Of a stretch of 7,925 nt of DNA, positions 1 to 6,411 are shown piece by piece. Numbering within the stretch: the stretch's first letter is position 1; every line of letters starts with the position of its first letter. This DNA is from Anaerolineales bacterium (GTDB taxonomy: Bacteria; Chloroflexota; Anaerolineae; Promineifilales; Promineifilaceae), in the NCBI GenBank assembly GCA_020432595.1, contig JAGQGA010000235.1:1-7925 (forward strand), given 5' to 3'. Both the position numbers and the translations under genes were made by a program. Under the pieces are notes generated by a model. The model did not search any database, had not been told where the DNA came from, and saw only the letters and a list, made by a program, of their open reading frames with translations.

Positions 1-105
1 ACCCTTCCCCAATTCACTGCCGATCTTGGTAATCCGACCAACACCAAAGACAAGTAAAACAATGACCAAAACGATTAACAATTCAGGCAGACCTATTGTA
101 CCCAT
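1..105 (-). CDS. tatA: Twin-arginine translocase subunit TatA/TatE family, 5' part
   Basis: The first 35 codons are visible and the rest lies beyond the left edge. TatA-family proteins oligomerise in the cytoplasmic membrane to help folded twin-arginine substrates cross it. The sequence shows the family pattern: a very short N-terminus (MGTIGLPELL), one transmembrane helix at about residues 5-21, the conserved FG at 20-21, and the start of an amphipathic helix (GRITKIGSELGKG). The LPEL segment near the start and FG at the hinge are typical. The start is supported by a GGAGAG ribosome-binding site ending about 6 bases before the ATG. The gene follows the solute-binding protein gene by 85 bases and has its own promoter. 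TatA, TatB and TatE cannot be separated from this fragment. The symbol is a family assignment. Confidence 0.85.
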   Translation of the reverse strand, partial: MGTIGLPELLIVLVIVLLVFGVGRITKIGSELGKG

Positions 106-146
106 GTTCTTCTCTCCAAAAATCTACAAATTTTAATCTTAAGACG

Positions 147-177
147 ATTATAACAGATAATCCCCAATTTTCCGCAA
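147..177 (-). promoter_or_regulatory. Probable promoter of the tatA-type gene
   Basis: Read on the minus strand, a perfect TATAAT (147-152) lies about 40 bases before the tatA ATG. A poor -35 candidate TTGCGG (172-177) sits 19 bases upstream of it. The predicted leader is about 35 nt and carries the GGAGAG ribosome-binding site. A small inverted repeat, TAATC-N7-GATTA (134-150), overlaps the -10 and could be an operator, but it may be chance in AT-rich sequence. Confidence 0.5.
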
Positions 178-190
178 AACTTGGTAGATT

Positions 191-1915
191 CTAACGCGAA
201 ACCGCATCGGTTGGGCAAGCAATCACCACGTCCTCATAAAGCATAAACCAATCGGCCAAGGTGTGGTACCGATCACGAGGCGTGCGAATTTGCCCAATAT
301 CCAGCTTTTCAACCTCGCTCCGCACGGCATAGGTGTGGACATGCTGATAAAGCGAGAAAGCGGGTAAATCATTGTCAAACAGGCGCAAGAAAGTGTCATA
401 AAACGGCCGTCTTTCAGCCACACTCCAAAGCTGCCGCGCACTCTCCAGCGACTCACTGGCACGACGGTTGTTCCAGCCAGCATAGTTTTGCCCACGCACC
501 ATCGCCTCCTGACTCCAAAAATCATACAAGTCGGGGTCGCCACCCGGCACCACATCAAACAAAGCCACATCAAAGGCTCGTTCAGCCAGCACCGACCGCA
601 ACGAGGCAACATCCGGCAAGAGTGTTAGCTCGACACCCACGCCAATCTCTGACCATTGTCGCGCAACTTCGGCGGCAATAGGCTGTTGTTGCTCCAACGC
701 AGCCAACCGTAATTGCAGCAGCGCACCCTCTTTTTGCCGAGGCCCGCCATCTGCTAACAAAACCCATCCCTGTATTTCAAGCTGGGAAACGGCCGTTTCC
801 CGATCCCCATCCCCATACTGTGTCAGCAAATCTGGCTGATACGCCCAAGACGAGGGCAAATAAGGCCCTTCAAAGACAATCCCCTGCCCTTGCAGCACCC
901 GATCCACCAGCAGATCGCGGTTTAGCCCCACCGCCAACGACCGCCGCATCTCCACCGTGTTCACTCCCCCTTGGGCGCTATTAGTCACATTAAACAGCAG
1001 CGTCGTATACCGCTCATCACGCGCCGTAAACAGTCGCGCTTGCGGCAGTGCCGCCATCTCCGGCAAGGCCGAATCGGGCAAATGGTTCACTGCTTGCAGC
1101 GTCCCGGCGGCAAAATCGGCCAACATAGTGGCCTCATCGGGGTAAAAGCGGTAATCAATGGCATCCAACTGCACCCCTTGCGGCCAAACGGCCGGGCTGG
1201 GCAACAGACGCAAACGGCCGTTTTCTCGCCAGGAAACCGTTTCATCCACGCGCAGCGGCCCCGTACCTACGGGCGCATTGTTAAAGGGGTGGTTTGGCAG
1301 AGAAACGGCCGTTACCCCTTGCAGCAAATGAGCGGGCAGCAGCCCCCGCGTTGTCGCCGCCAAAAACGGCGCATACGGCTCCGACAGCACAAACTCCACC
1401 GTCACCGCGTCAATTTGGTTAATGGTCACCGACTGCCACAGCGTCTTCAAATCAGGCGAACCAGAAAATGCCTCATCCTGCATCAAGCTATAAGTATAAA
1501 CCACATCAACGGCCGTTACCGGCTCCCCATCATGCCACTGCTTCCCCTCAAACAACGTAAACCGTACCGTCCTGCCGTCCTCTCCCACCACCCAACTGCC
1601 CAAATCGGGTACAAGCTGCCCCGATGCATCGTACCGCGTCAGCCCATCAAATAGCAGTGCCGAAATCTCGCGGTCAACTGGATTGCCATCGCTTAGCAAC
1701 GGATTCAGATAGCGAGGCACTCCTACAAACCCCTCTGCAAACACCCCACCCCGCACCGGTACCTGAGCCTGACAAACAGCAGATCCCGGAGCCACCTCGC
1801 CCGGAACCACCGTGCCCGAAGCCACCTCCCTCGGCACGGTCAATGACAGCAGCGACAGCACCAGAGCAAAACCCAACACCGCCAGCAAAATCTGCCAACG
1901 AAGATTCACTTTCAT
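191..1915 (-). CDS. ABC-type substrate-binding protein, family 5 (peptide/nickel type), membrane-anchored
   Basis: This 574-residue protein resembles the extracytoplasmic solute receptors of oligopeptide/dipeptide ABC importers (SBP family 5). Residues about 8-26 form one hydrophobic signal or anchor segment. A Gly/Val/Pro-rich linker follows (about 27-50), then the binding domain. Family-like segments are a PRYLNPLL stretch near 68, LLFDGLTRYD near 87, and WHDGEPVTAVDVVYTY near 127, which corresponds to the conserved DGxPxTAxDV motif. The C-terminal half has the usual RRSLAVGLNRDLLVDRVLQG region. There is no lipobox cysteine close to the first helix, so it may be held by an uncleaved helix rather than by lipid. 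The only two cysteines are C48 and C567, near opposite ends. No permease or ATPase genes for such an importer are visible next to it. The ATG has no clear Shine-Dalgarno. A terminator hairpin lies just upstream, so transcription may rely on read-through from secG. Ligand unknown. Confidence 0.88.
   Translation of the reverse strand: MKVNLRWQILLAVLGFALVLSLLSLTVPREVASGTVVPGEVAPGSAVCQAQVPVRGGVFAEGFVGVPRYLNPLLSDGNPVDREISALLFDGLTRYDASGQLVPDLGSWVVGEDGRTVRFTLFEGKQWHDGEPVTAVDVVYTYSLMQDEAFSGSPDLKTLWQSVTINQIDAVTVEFVLSEPYAPFLAATTRGLLPAHLLQGVTAVSLPNHPFNNAPVGTGPLRVDETVSWRENGRLRLLPSPAVWPQGVQLDAIDYRFYPDEATMLADFAAGTLQAVNHLPDSALPEMAALPQARLFTARDERYTTLLFNVTNSAQGGVNTVEMRRSLAVGLNRDLLVDRVLQGQGIVFEGPYLPSSWAYQPDLLTQYGDGDRETAVSQLEIQGWVLLADGGPRQKEGALLQLRLAALEQQQPIAAEVARQWSEIGVGVELTLLPDVASLRSVLAERAFDVALFDVVPGGDPDLYDFWSQEAMVRGQNYAGWNNRRASESLESARQLWSVAERRPFYDTFLRLFDNDLPAFSLYQHVHTYAVRSEVEKLDIGQIRTPRDRYHTLADWFMLYEDVVIACPTDAVSR
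788..797. repeat. AACGGCCGTT palindrome family, first listed copy (10 copies in window)
   Basis: Perfect AACGGCCGTT occurs at 788, 1213, 1304, 1508, 3653, 5254, 5785, 6537, 6610 and 7620 (first bases). A related ACGGCCGT is at 403. The window holds 14 CGGCCG sites and 10 of them carry the exact AA and TT flanks. Copies lie in the solute-binding protein (4), the permease (1), the flippase (2), recA (2) and the recA leader (1). The copy here extends to an 18-bp palindrome, GGGAAACGGCCGTTTCCC (784-801). Confidence 0.9.
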
Positions 1916-1942
1916 ATAAAACGGTTAATCCCGATGATCAAA

Positions 1943-1982
1943 CAAAGCCAGTAGCACCTCTTACAAGATGCTGCTGGCTTTG
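1943..1982 (-). terminator. Hairpin terminator after secG
   Basis: On the minus strand CAAAGCCAGCAGCA (1982-1969) pairs with TGCTACTGGCTTTG (1956-1943), giving a 14-position stem with one mismatch and a 12-nt loop. It is followed by TTTG. The T-run is short, so termination may be partial. It sits 43 bases after the secG stop and 28 bases before the start of the solute-binding protein gene, so it may act as an attenuator between them. The base of its 5' arm also overlaps a second palindrome (1979-1993). Confidence 0.6.
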
Positions 1983-1993
1983 TCCCCGACAAA
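1979..1993. repeat. Palindrome TTTGTC-N3-GACAAA
   Basis: A perfect 6-bp inverted repeat with a CCC centre lies just after secG. Its inner arms, TTGTC and GACAA, are identical to those of a palindrome at 2470-2484 upstream of the ABC ATPase gene. On the minus strand it shares four bases with the 5' arm of the terminator at 1943-1982, so the two hairpins would compete. Function unknown. Confidence 0.4.
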
Positions 1994-2025
1994 AGCAAAC
2001 GGCTGCCTTTGCCCAGCGTATTCAA

Positions 2026-2277
2026 CTAAACAACCTGCCCCCAAGCCAAAAACGCCATCAATGTGACAATAAAGAAAATAATTCCGGTAGCAATCGTAAT
2101 GCGGTGCAGCGTTGCTTCCACCCCACGCCGCGTGCGGAAACTACCGCTTTCGCCACTACCACCCAAAAAGCCACCCAAATCGGCTCCCTTGGTTTGGATC
2201 AACACCAGAATCGTCAACGTAATTCCCAAAATAATCTCAGCTACACTTAGGTACGGAGCCCACGGTTGAAAGTTCAT
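2026..2277 (-). CDS. secG: Preprotein translocase subunit SecG
   Basis: This is an 83-residue SecG, the small auxiliary subunit that binds SecYE in the cytoplasmic membrane and helps SecA-driven protein export. Two transmembrane helices are visible, at about 8-28 and 60-79. They are joined by the characteristic Gly/Ser-rich loop (GGFLGGSGESGSF, about 35-47) and the LIQ-x-KG segment at the end of helix 1. Length is normal for the family. The start at 2277 leaves an AAGGA 12 bases upstream, a rather long spacing, but the N-terminus fits the family. It is the first gene of the minus-strand group, divergent from the ABC exporter genes. A hairpin terminator follows it. Confidence 0.93.
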   Translation of the reverse strand: MNFQPWAPYLSVAEIILGITLTILVLIQTKGADLGGFLGGSGESGSFRTRRGVEATLHRITIATGIIFFIVTLMAFLAWGQVV

Positions 2278-2393
2278 AGCCGTTTCAATTCCTTTTCAAA
2301 AATTAATCTATTCAGCAACAGCATCATTGCAGAAAAATTCATTGTAAGCTATAAAGCAAGTTAAAAAACGTATTTTTTGCTTCCAAATTAGTC

Positions 2394-2422
2394 ATTATAG
2401 CAGGTAATATGTCTTGCGTCGA
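2394..2422 (-). promoter_or_regulatory. Candidate secG promoter
   Basis: On the minus strand a perfect TATAAT (2394-2399) is preceded by TCGACG (2417-2422, four of six -35 matches) with 17-bp spacing. It would give a 5' leader of about 110 nt before secG. The leader is AT-rich and I see no riboswitch in it. Confidence 0.45.
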
Positions 2423-2425
2423 ATT

Positions 2426-2441
2426 CGGGCACCATTGCCCG
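2426..2441. repeat. Inverted repeat CGGGCA-N4-TGCCCG in the divergent spacer
   Basis: A perfect 6-bp GC-rich inverted repeat with a CCAT centre lies between the secG and ABC ATPase promoters, just upstream of the secG -35 candidate. It could be an operator shared by both genes or a small hairpin. No known factor is recognised. Confidence 0.35.
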
Positions 2442-2456
2442 CACATAACCATGTGG

Positions 2457-2491
2457 TAAACTACACGCAGTTGTCAAGGACAACCTAAAAT
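2457..2491 (+). promoter_or_regulatory. Promoter/operator region of the ABC exporter operon
   Basis: Two weak -10 candidates are visible. TAAACT (2457-2462) has TTGCCC (2435-2440) 16 bp upstream. TAAAAT (2486-2491) has no good -35, and a perfect palindrome GTTGTC-AAG-GACAAC (2470-2484) fills its spacer. The second would give a leader of about 14 nt before the GTG start, with an AGG ribosome-binding site. A palindrome against a -10 lacking a -35 is the layout of a regulated promoter, so a transcription factor site is plausible. This is inference. Confidence 0.35.
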
Positions 2492-2511
2492 TAAACGTTA
2501 GCAGGCATTCC

Positions 2512-3384
2512 GTGATAGAAATCAACAGCGTCACCAAATCGTACTATTCGCTGACCGCACTCGATAACATTACTCTCAAAATTCCCCGTGGCGCAGTCCT
2601 GGGGCTGCTTGGCCCCAATGGTGCTGGCAAATCCACCCTTCTCAAACTGATTGCCGGGTTTCTTAAACCAGACAAAGGTATTATCAAACCACTGGGACGC
2701 GGGTGGCCGGTAATTGGCTACAAACCAGAACGGCTTCTTTTCCCAAACCATCTCACCATTACACAGTATATGGAAACAGTTGCCGGGGTCAGCAATATTC
2801 CCTCCGAAGCCAGCGAAAAGGCAATTTACGACAGTCTGGCACAAGTAAATTTGGTCAATGAGGCCAACAGAAAAATTGGCGGGCTTTCACGTGGGATGCG
2901 GCAACGGTTGGGGTTGGCGCAGTCACTGCTGGGAGACCCGCCGCTGCTGCTGCTTGACGAGCCATCGAATGGGCTTGACCCAACCGGGCAGGATGAGATG
3001 CGTCACTACATTCAGGCATTGCATCAGGCGGGTAAAACCATTGTCATTAGTTCCCACCTGCTTTATGAGATTACGCAGGTTTGCACCCAGCTTATTATTT
3101 TGAATGAGGGACACATTCATTACCAAAACAGCATGTCAGAAGCATTGGCACTGCGCCCTTATGCCCTAATTCGCACGAATAATGATCTGGCTCCTGTGCG
3201 GGAGATGCTGCAAACGCTGCATCCCAGCATCCAAATTCAAAAAGACAGCCTAATTCTGCAAAATGAGGCGATTGAACTGCGCCGCCATATTTTGACCATG
3301 CTGCTCAATTTGGGGTATGACGTGGTGCATGTGGAGCAAAAACGGGTGACTTTGTCGGAAATTTATGCGGAGGCGATTCGATGA
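2512..3384 (+). CDS. ABC transporter ATP-binding protein (ABC-2 exporter type)
   Basis: This 290-residue nucleotide-binding subunit would power the permease encoded immediately after it. All core motifs are present: Walker A GPNGAGKST (34-42), signature LSRGMRQR (125-132), Walker B LLLLDEP (145-151) with catalytic E150, D-loop GLDP (154-157) and switch histidine H182 in ISSH. The Q-loop position reads YKPE (70-73), with glutamate in place of glutamine. Many ABC-2-type ATPases have a similar LPE there. Residues after about 215 form the C-terminal extension common in exporter ATPases of the drug/antibiotic/lantibiotic or CcmA-like type. The start is GTG, 6 bases after an AGG. The stop overlaps the permease start as ATGA, indicating translational coupling. 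Substrate cannot be read from the sequence. Confidence 0.92.
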   Translation: MIEINSVTKSYYSLTALDNITLKIPRGAVLGLLGPNGAGKSTLLKLIAGFLKPDKGIIKPLGRGWPVIGYKPERLLFPNHLTITQYMETVAGVSNIPSEASEKAIYDSLAQVNLVNEANRKIGGLSRGMRQRLGLAQSLLGDPPLLLLDEPSNGLDPTGQDEMRHYIQALHQAGKTIVISSHLLYEITQVCTQLIILNEGHIHYQNSMSEALALRPYALIRTNNDLAPVREMLQTLHPSIQIQKDSLILQNEAIELRRHILTMLLNLGYDVVHVEQKRVTLSEIYAEAIR

Positions 3385-4211
3385 AACAGCGGGTATTGAC
3401 AATGACGCGCTATTTGCTGCGAAGTTTGGCACTGTCATGGACAGGGATTATCTATTTGCTGCTCACGCTGGTCTATTGGCTTGTTTTCTTCCCGCCTCAG
3501 CAAAAAACGCCGGATAGTGATAACTATATTGTGATTATTGGCGTGTTTGGACCGGCGATGACGTTTTTAGTAGCTCTTTCGCTGACGACATTGGCAAATC
3601 AGGCGTACAATTATCCGCTGGTGGTACGGTTGGCAAGTCGAGTAGAGTATTTAACGGCCGTTCTCCTCGCCGCCCTCCTCTTCTCCACCACCCTCCAGCT
3701 TCTTCTCGCTGTTCTCGCTCTCATCAGCGGCCCTGATCTCACATTAAGCCACATTGCCGAAATTCCCCCCATCTGGCTTGCCCCCAACATCCTGGCCGCC
3801 GTTCTCGCCATGCACGCCTCAGATTTTGTGACGGCCGGCTGGTCTCGCGTCTACATCTTCGGCGTTCTCGCCATTTTCCTGCTGGGGCAAAGCAGCGGTA
3901 ACTCCGTTAGCGGCTGGTTTGCCAACGCCCTAGAAAACATTGGCGAAATTTTTTGGCAGCAAAACTGGGTTTTTCTGGGCAACCAATTTACCAAAATCGC
4001 CGACTGGCTCACAGGCGACGGTACCAATAAGTTGGGAGGACTGTTTGGCTTTGTCTTCTGGCCGTTCCGCGCCATGGTTGAAGCCGTTTCACGCGGCTTC
4101 TTCACCCCCTCCGAAGCCCTAGCCCCCGCCATTATCCTGCTCTATGCCACCATCCTTTTCCTGCTGGCAGCCGACTTTTTTGCCACCAAAGATCTGTCAC
4201 TGATTGAGTAG
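3381..4211 (+). CDS. ABC-2-type transporter permease, substrate unknown
   Basis: This 276-residue integral membrane protein is the likely partner of the preceding ATPase, whose stop codon it overlaps by ATGA. About six hydrophobic segments are visible, near residues 17-37, 48-71, 90-115, 128-145, 156-172 and 246-266. A more polar region lies at about 175-240. No conserved motif identifies the cargo, so the assignment rests on topology and operon context. The gene is a codon-usage mosaic. Up to about residue 90 codons end mostly in G, T or A. After the palindrome at 3653-3662 they abruptly become C-ending, although the reading frame stays intact. Confidence 0.8.
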   Translation: MKQRVLTMTRYLLRSLALSWTGIIYLLLTLVYWLVFFPPQQKTPDSDNYIVIIGVFGPAMTFLVALSLTTLANQAYNYPLVVRLASRVEYLTAVLLAALLFSTTLQLLLAVLALISGPDLTLSHIAEIPPIWLAPNILAAVLAMHASDFVTAGWSRVYIFGVLAIFLLGQSSGNSVSGWFANALENIGEIFWQQNWVFLGNQFTKIADWLTGDGTNKLGGLFGFVFWPFRAMVEAVSRGFFTPSEALAPAIILLYATILFLLAADFFATKDLSLIE

Positions 4212-4236
4212 CCGAGGATTGGCTCCCCTCGGCTAC
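4208..4236. terminator. Intergenic hairpin between convergent genes
   Basis: A perfect 10-bp stem, GTAGCCGAGG/CCTCGGCTAC, with a 9-nt loop, includes the permease stop codon in its left arm. It lies 9 bases from the end of the convergent membrane-protein gene, so it could end transcription from both sides. Neither strand has a proper T-run after it, so it would be an atypical intrinsic terminator or an mRNA 3'-end stabiliser. Confidence 0.5.
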
Positions 4237-4245
4237 AGGCAAGCC

Positions 4246-4788
4246 TTAATCATCCTCATCCTCTTCATCCCAATTCGGAAAATACAAATTGTTTAGCGTC
4301 ACAATCAGCCGTTCCGCCTCTGGCCGCCCCAACGAACGCCCAAACTCCGTGCGGAACTGCCCATAGTGAAAAGCCGGTGTACGCCGTTCTTCCAAATAGA
4401 AAAACGGGCTAACGTGCGCCATGTCGTAAAAGTCTGTTGTCCCCAGCAGTGACACCGGGCGGCGAATAATGAGCGATTCCTTATTGATAAACAGAATCTC
4501 CCGATTTGCCAGCAGTGCCATCCACGGCTGCCACACCGCCCGCCGCCCCAAGCGATAAAGAATAAACAGCAAAATCAGGAGCATAGTTGTAAAGACAAAA
4601 GCATACCGCTCCCCTGACAGTGCCGCTTCGCGTATCATAAACATAATACCGCCCGCCAGCATCACTAGCCAAGCCAGCACCATGACGGTGTAGAGTACCA
4701 CCAAAAACCAGTTTCGCTTAACCGGCAGCACAACTTTTAGACGCTCTGGCGTCTGCTCAAAATGAACATTGCTAATCATTGGTAACAT
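4246..4788 (-). CDS. Uncharacterised two-helix membrane protein, possible PH-like domain
   Basis: I do not recognise this 180-residue protein as a named family. It has a short cytoplasmic N-terminus, two transmembrane helices (about 27-51 and 62-80) separated by a short loop, and a soluble C-terminal part. That part, about 85-168, alternates short beta-like stretches (EILFINKESLIIRR, then TTDFYDM) and ends in FGRSLGRPEAERLIVTL. The ending resembles the last strand and helix of bacterial membrane-anchored PH-like domains; this is inference. The tail is strongly acidic (DEEDEDD). I chose the ATG at 4786-4788 because a TAAAAT -10 box lies exactly 7 bases upstream, which fits leaderless transcription. 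An ATG three codons later (4777-4779, 177 residues) is also possible. The frame stays open upstream to 5013, but that extension runs antisense through the flippase gene and is rejected. Confidence 0.7.
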   Translation of the reverse strand: MLPMISNVHFEQTPERLKVVLPVKRNWFLVVLYTVMVLAWLVMLAGGIMFMIREAALSGERYAFVFTTMLLILLFILYRLGRRAVWQPWMALLANREILFINKESLIIRRPVSLLGTTDFYDMAHVSPFFYLEERRTPAFHYGQFRTEFGRSLGRPEAERLIVTLNNLYFPNWDEEDEDD

Positions 4789-4867
4789 GCCGCTAATTTT
4801 AGGCGATTCCAGCAAAAAAACACGGTCAACTTCCAAGCGGCACAGTTTTCGGCTACAATCCCGCCCT
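4789..4867. promoter_or_regulatory. Compact divergent promoter region with leaderless-type spacing
   Basis: This 79-bp spacer serves two divergent genes. On the minus strand TAAAAT (4796-4801) ends 7 bases before the ATG at 4788. On the plus strand TACAAT (4854-4859) ends 8 bases before the ATG at 4868. Both -10 boxes therefore place transcription starts at or within a base or two of the start codon. Neither gene has a Shine-Dalgarno. The plus-strand -35 candidate TTCCAA (4831-4836, 17-bp spacing) is weak. A minus-strand TTGACC (4824-4829) lies 22 bp from its -10, too far for a standard promoter. Confidence 0.5.
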
Positions 4868-6391
4868 ATGCGCCGCACAAAGCATTTGCTGCAATCATCT
4901 ATTCTTGTCATCCTCTTTTTTGGCCTGGGCAAACTCACGGGGCTGGTTCGCACACGCCTGGTTAGCGTTACGTTTGGCACAGGCACTGCATTTGACGCCT
5001 TTACGGCTGCCAATCAGCTCCCCGAAGTCTTTTTTATCGTTATTGCCGGTGGCTCGCTGGCAGCGGCGTTTATTCCTGTTTATTCGGCTTATCTTCACGA
5101 CAAAGGTCAGCAGGCCGCTATGCGGCTGGCAAATACGGTGCTAACGCTGGTCATTGTCATCTTGGGCTTGCTTTCGGCCACGGGGGCACTGTTTGCACCG
5201 TGGCTAACGCGCACCATTTTGGTGCCACATTTTGACCCGGCAACGCAGGCATTAACGGCCGTTATCATGCGCGTCATCCTCATCCAAACCACCATCTTTG
5301 GCATCAGTGGTGTCCTAAGCAGCGTCCTAAACGCACACCAGCATTTCGCCCTGCCCGCTCTGGCACCCATCGCCCTTGACATTGGTTACTGGCTTGGTCT
5401 CATTTTCCTGGTGCCATCGCAGGGGATTTTAGGGTTAGCATGGGGCACCGTCATCGGGGCCGTGCTGCATGTTGCCATTCAACTGCCCGCCCTGCTGCGC
5501 TATCGCTACCGCTACTGGCCAACGCTCAACCTGCGGCTGGAGGGCATGGGCGAAATTATGCGGCTGATGGGGCCGCGTATCGTGACGCTGGGCGTAATCC
5601 AACTCTCAGACCTTTACATTGTGCGGCTGGCATCGGCCTTGCCACCCGGCTCCACCTCAGGCTACTTTTACGGCTTTGCCCTGATGCAGTTGCCAGAGAC
5701 GCTCTTTGGCACGGCCATTGCCCTGGTGGTCTTTCCCACGCTGGCAGAGCTGTTTAATGAAGGAGATGTGGTGGGGTTAAAACAAACGGCCGTTAACACC
5801 CTCAGCATCATCTGGACACTGACCATCCCCTGCGCCGCCGGGCTGGTGCTGCTCGGCCAACCGGCCGTCTCTTTTCTGCTTGAAGGGGGCAATTTTACCG
5901 CCCAATCCACGCGCCTCGTCTACAGCATCCTCGTTGTATTCAGCATTCGCATTGTCAGCGAAGCCACCCTGGAAGTTGTTGCCCGACTCTTTTACGCTCG
6001 GCACAACACCCGCATACCCATGTTTGCCTATCTCGGCTGGCTCGCCGTCACCGTTTTCCTAGCCTACCTCTTTGTTGACGATTGGGGCGTTGCTGGATTA
6101 GCACTCGCCACTACCGTCGCCTTCACCCTCCTCTCCGCCGTGCTGTTCTGGCTCAATCACCGCGCTCTGGGCGAACTGTGGAACCGTCAACTTGGCCTCA
6201 GTGCCGTTCGTGCCATTCTCGCTACGGTCGGCATGTCGCTGGTCATCGTTGCCATCAGTCAATTTGTCACCTCCCCCCTTCTCTTCCTCGCCGCTGGTAT
6301 AGCTAGTGGCATTCTCAGCTACCTGCTGCTGAACCTGCTACTTGGTGGCCAAGAGATTCGCTATCTCATTACTCTGCTGAAACGGCAGTAA
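4868..6391 (+). CDS. murJ: MurJ-family (MviN) lipid flippase homologue
   Basis: This 507-residue polytopic membrane protein belongs to the MurJ/MviN branch of the MOP superfamily, whose characterised members flip lipid II for peptidoglycan synthesis. Length and hydrophobicity fit a 13-14-helix MurJ. Recognisable segments are GKLTGLVRTRLVSVTFG (21-37), TAFDAFTAANQLPE (40-53), the IAGGSLAAAFIPVY stretch (59-72), a VLNAHQHFALPALAP segment (153-167) typical of MurJ, and LMQLPETLFGTAIALVVFP (272-290). By hand alignment to E. coli MurJ, R24 and D39 correspond to R28 and D43, and R18 to K22. The arginine pair before AEG is F56-I57, and the arginine of ADRLMEFP is A271. So lipid II may not be its substrate, or it binds differently. 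The start at 4868 gives the family N-terminus and a leaderless-type promoter spacing. The frame is open upstream to 4769, but that stretch overlaps the divergent gene. Confidence 0.85.
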   Translation: MRRTKHLLQSSILVILFFGLGKLTGLVRTRLVSVTFGTGTAFDAFTAANQLPEVFFIVIAGGSLAAAFIPVYSAYLHDKGQQAAMRLANTVLTLVIVILGLLSATGALFAPWLTRTILVPHFDPATQALTAVIMRVILIQTTIFGISGVLSSVLNAHQHFALPALAPIALDIGYWLGLIFLVPSQGILGLAWGTVIGAVLHVAIQLPALLRYRYRYWPTLNLRLEGMGEIMRLMGPRIVTLGVIQLSDLYIVRLASALPPGSTSGYFYGFALMQLPETLFGTAIALVVFPTLAELFNEGDVVGLKQTAVNTLSIIWTLTIPCAAGLVLLGQPAVSFLLEGGNFTAQSTRLVYSILVVFSIRIVSEATLEVVARLFYARHNTRIPMFAYLGWLAVTVFLAYLFVDDWGVAGLALATTVAFTLLSAVLFWLNHRALGELWNRQLGLSAVRAILATVGMSLVIVAISQFVTSPLLFLAAGIASGILSYLLLNLLLGGQEIRYLITLLKRQ

Positions 6392-6411
6392 CCAGAGCAA
6401 CACTAAAAACA

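Noticed and set aside
121..190. Inverted repeat AATCTAC (121-127) / GTAGATT (184-190) around the tatA promoter
   Set aside because: Only 7 bp in AT-rich sequence and 56 bp apart; too weak to claim as a functional element.
971..2250. Two long overlapping plus-strand frames (227 and 208 codons)
   Set aside because: They run antisense through the solute-binding protein and secG genes. Their translations are rich in Pro, Gln and Arg, without domains, as expected of shadow frames of GC-biased genes.
4769..4867. Upstream in-frame extension of the MurJ-family gene
   Set aside because: It adds about 33 polar, basic residues unlike any MurJ N-terminus, overlaps the start of the divergent gene, and lies upstream of the best -10 box.
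4789..5013. Upstream extension of the small membrane-protein gene
   Set aside because: The extra residues are antisense to the 5' end of the flippase gene and look non-protein-like. The -10 box just before the ATG at 4788 supports the shorter form.
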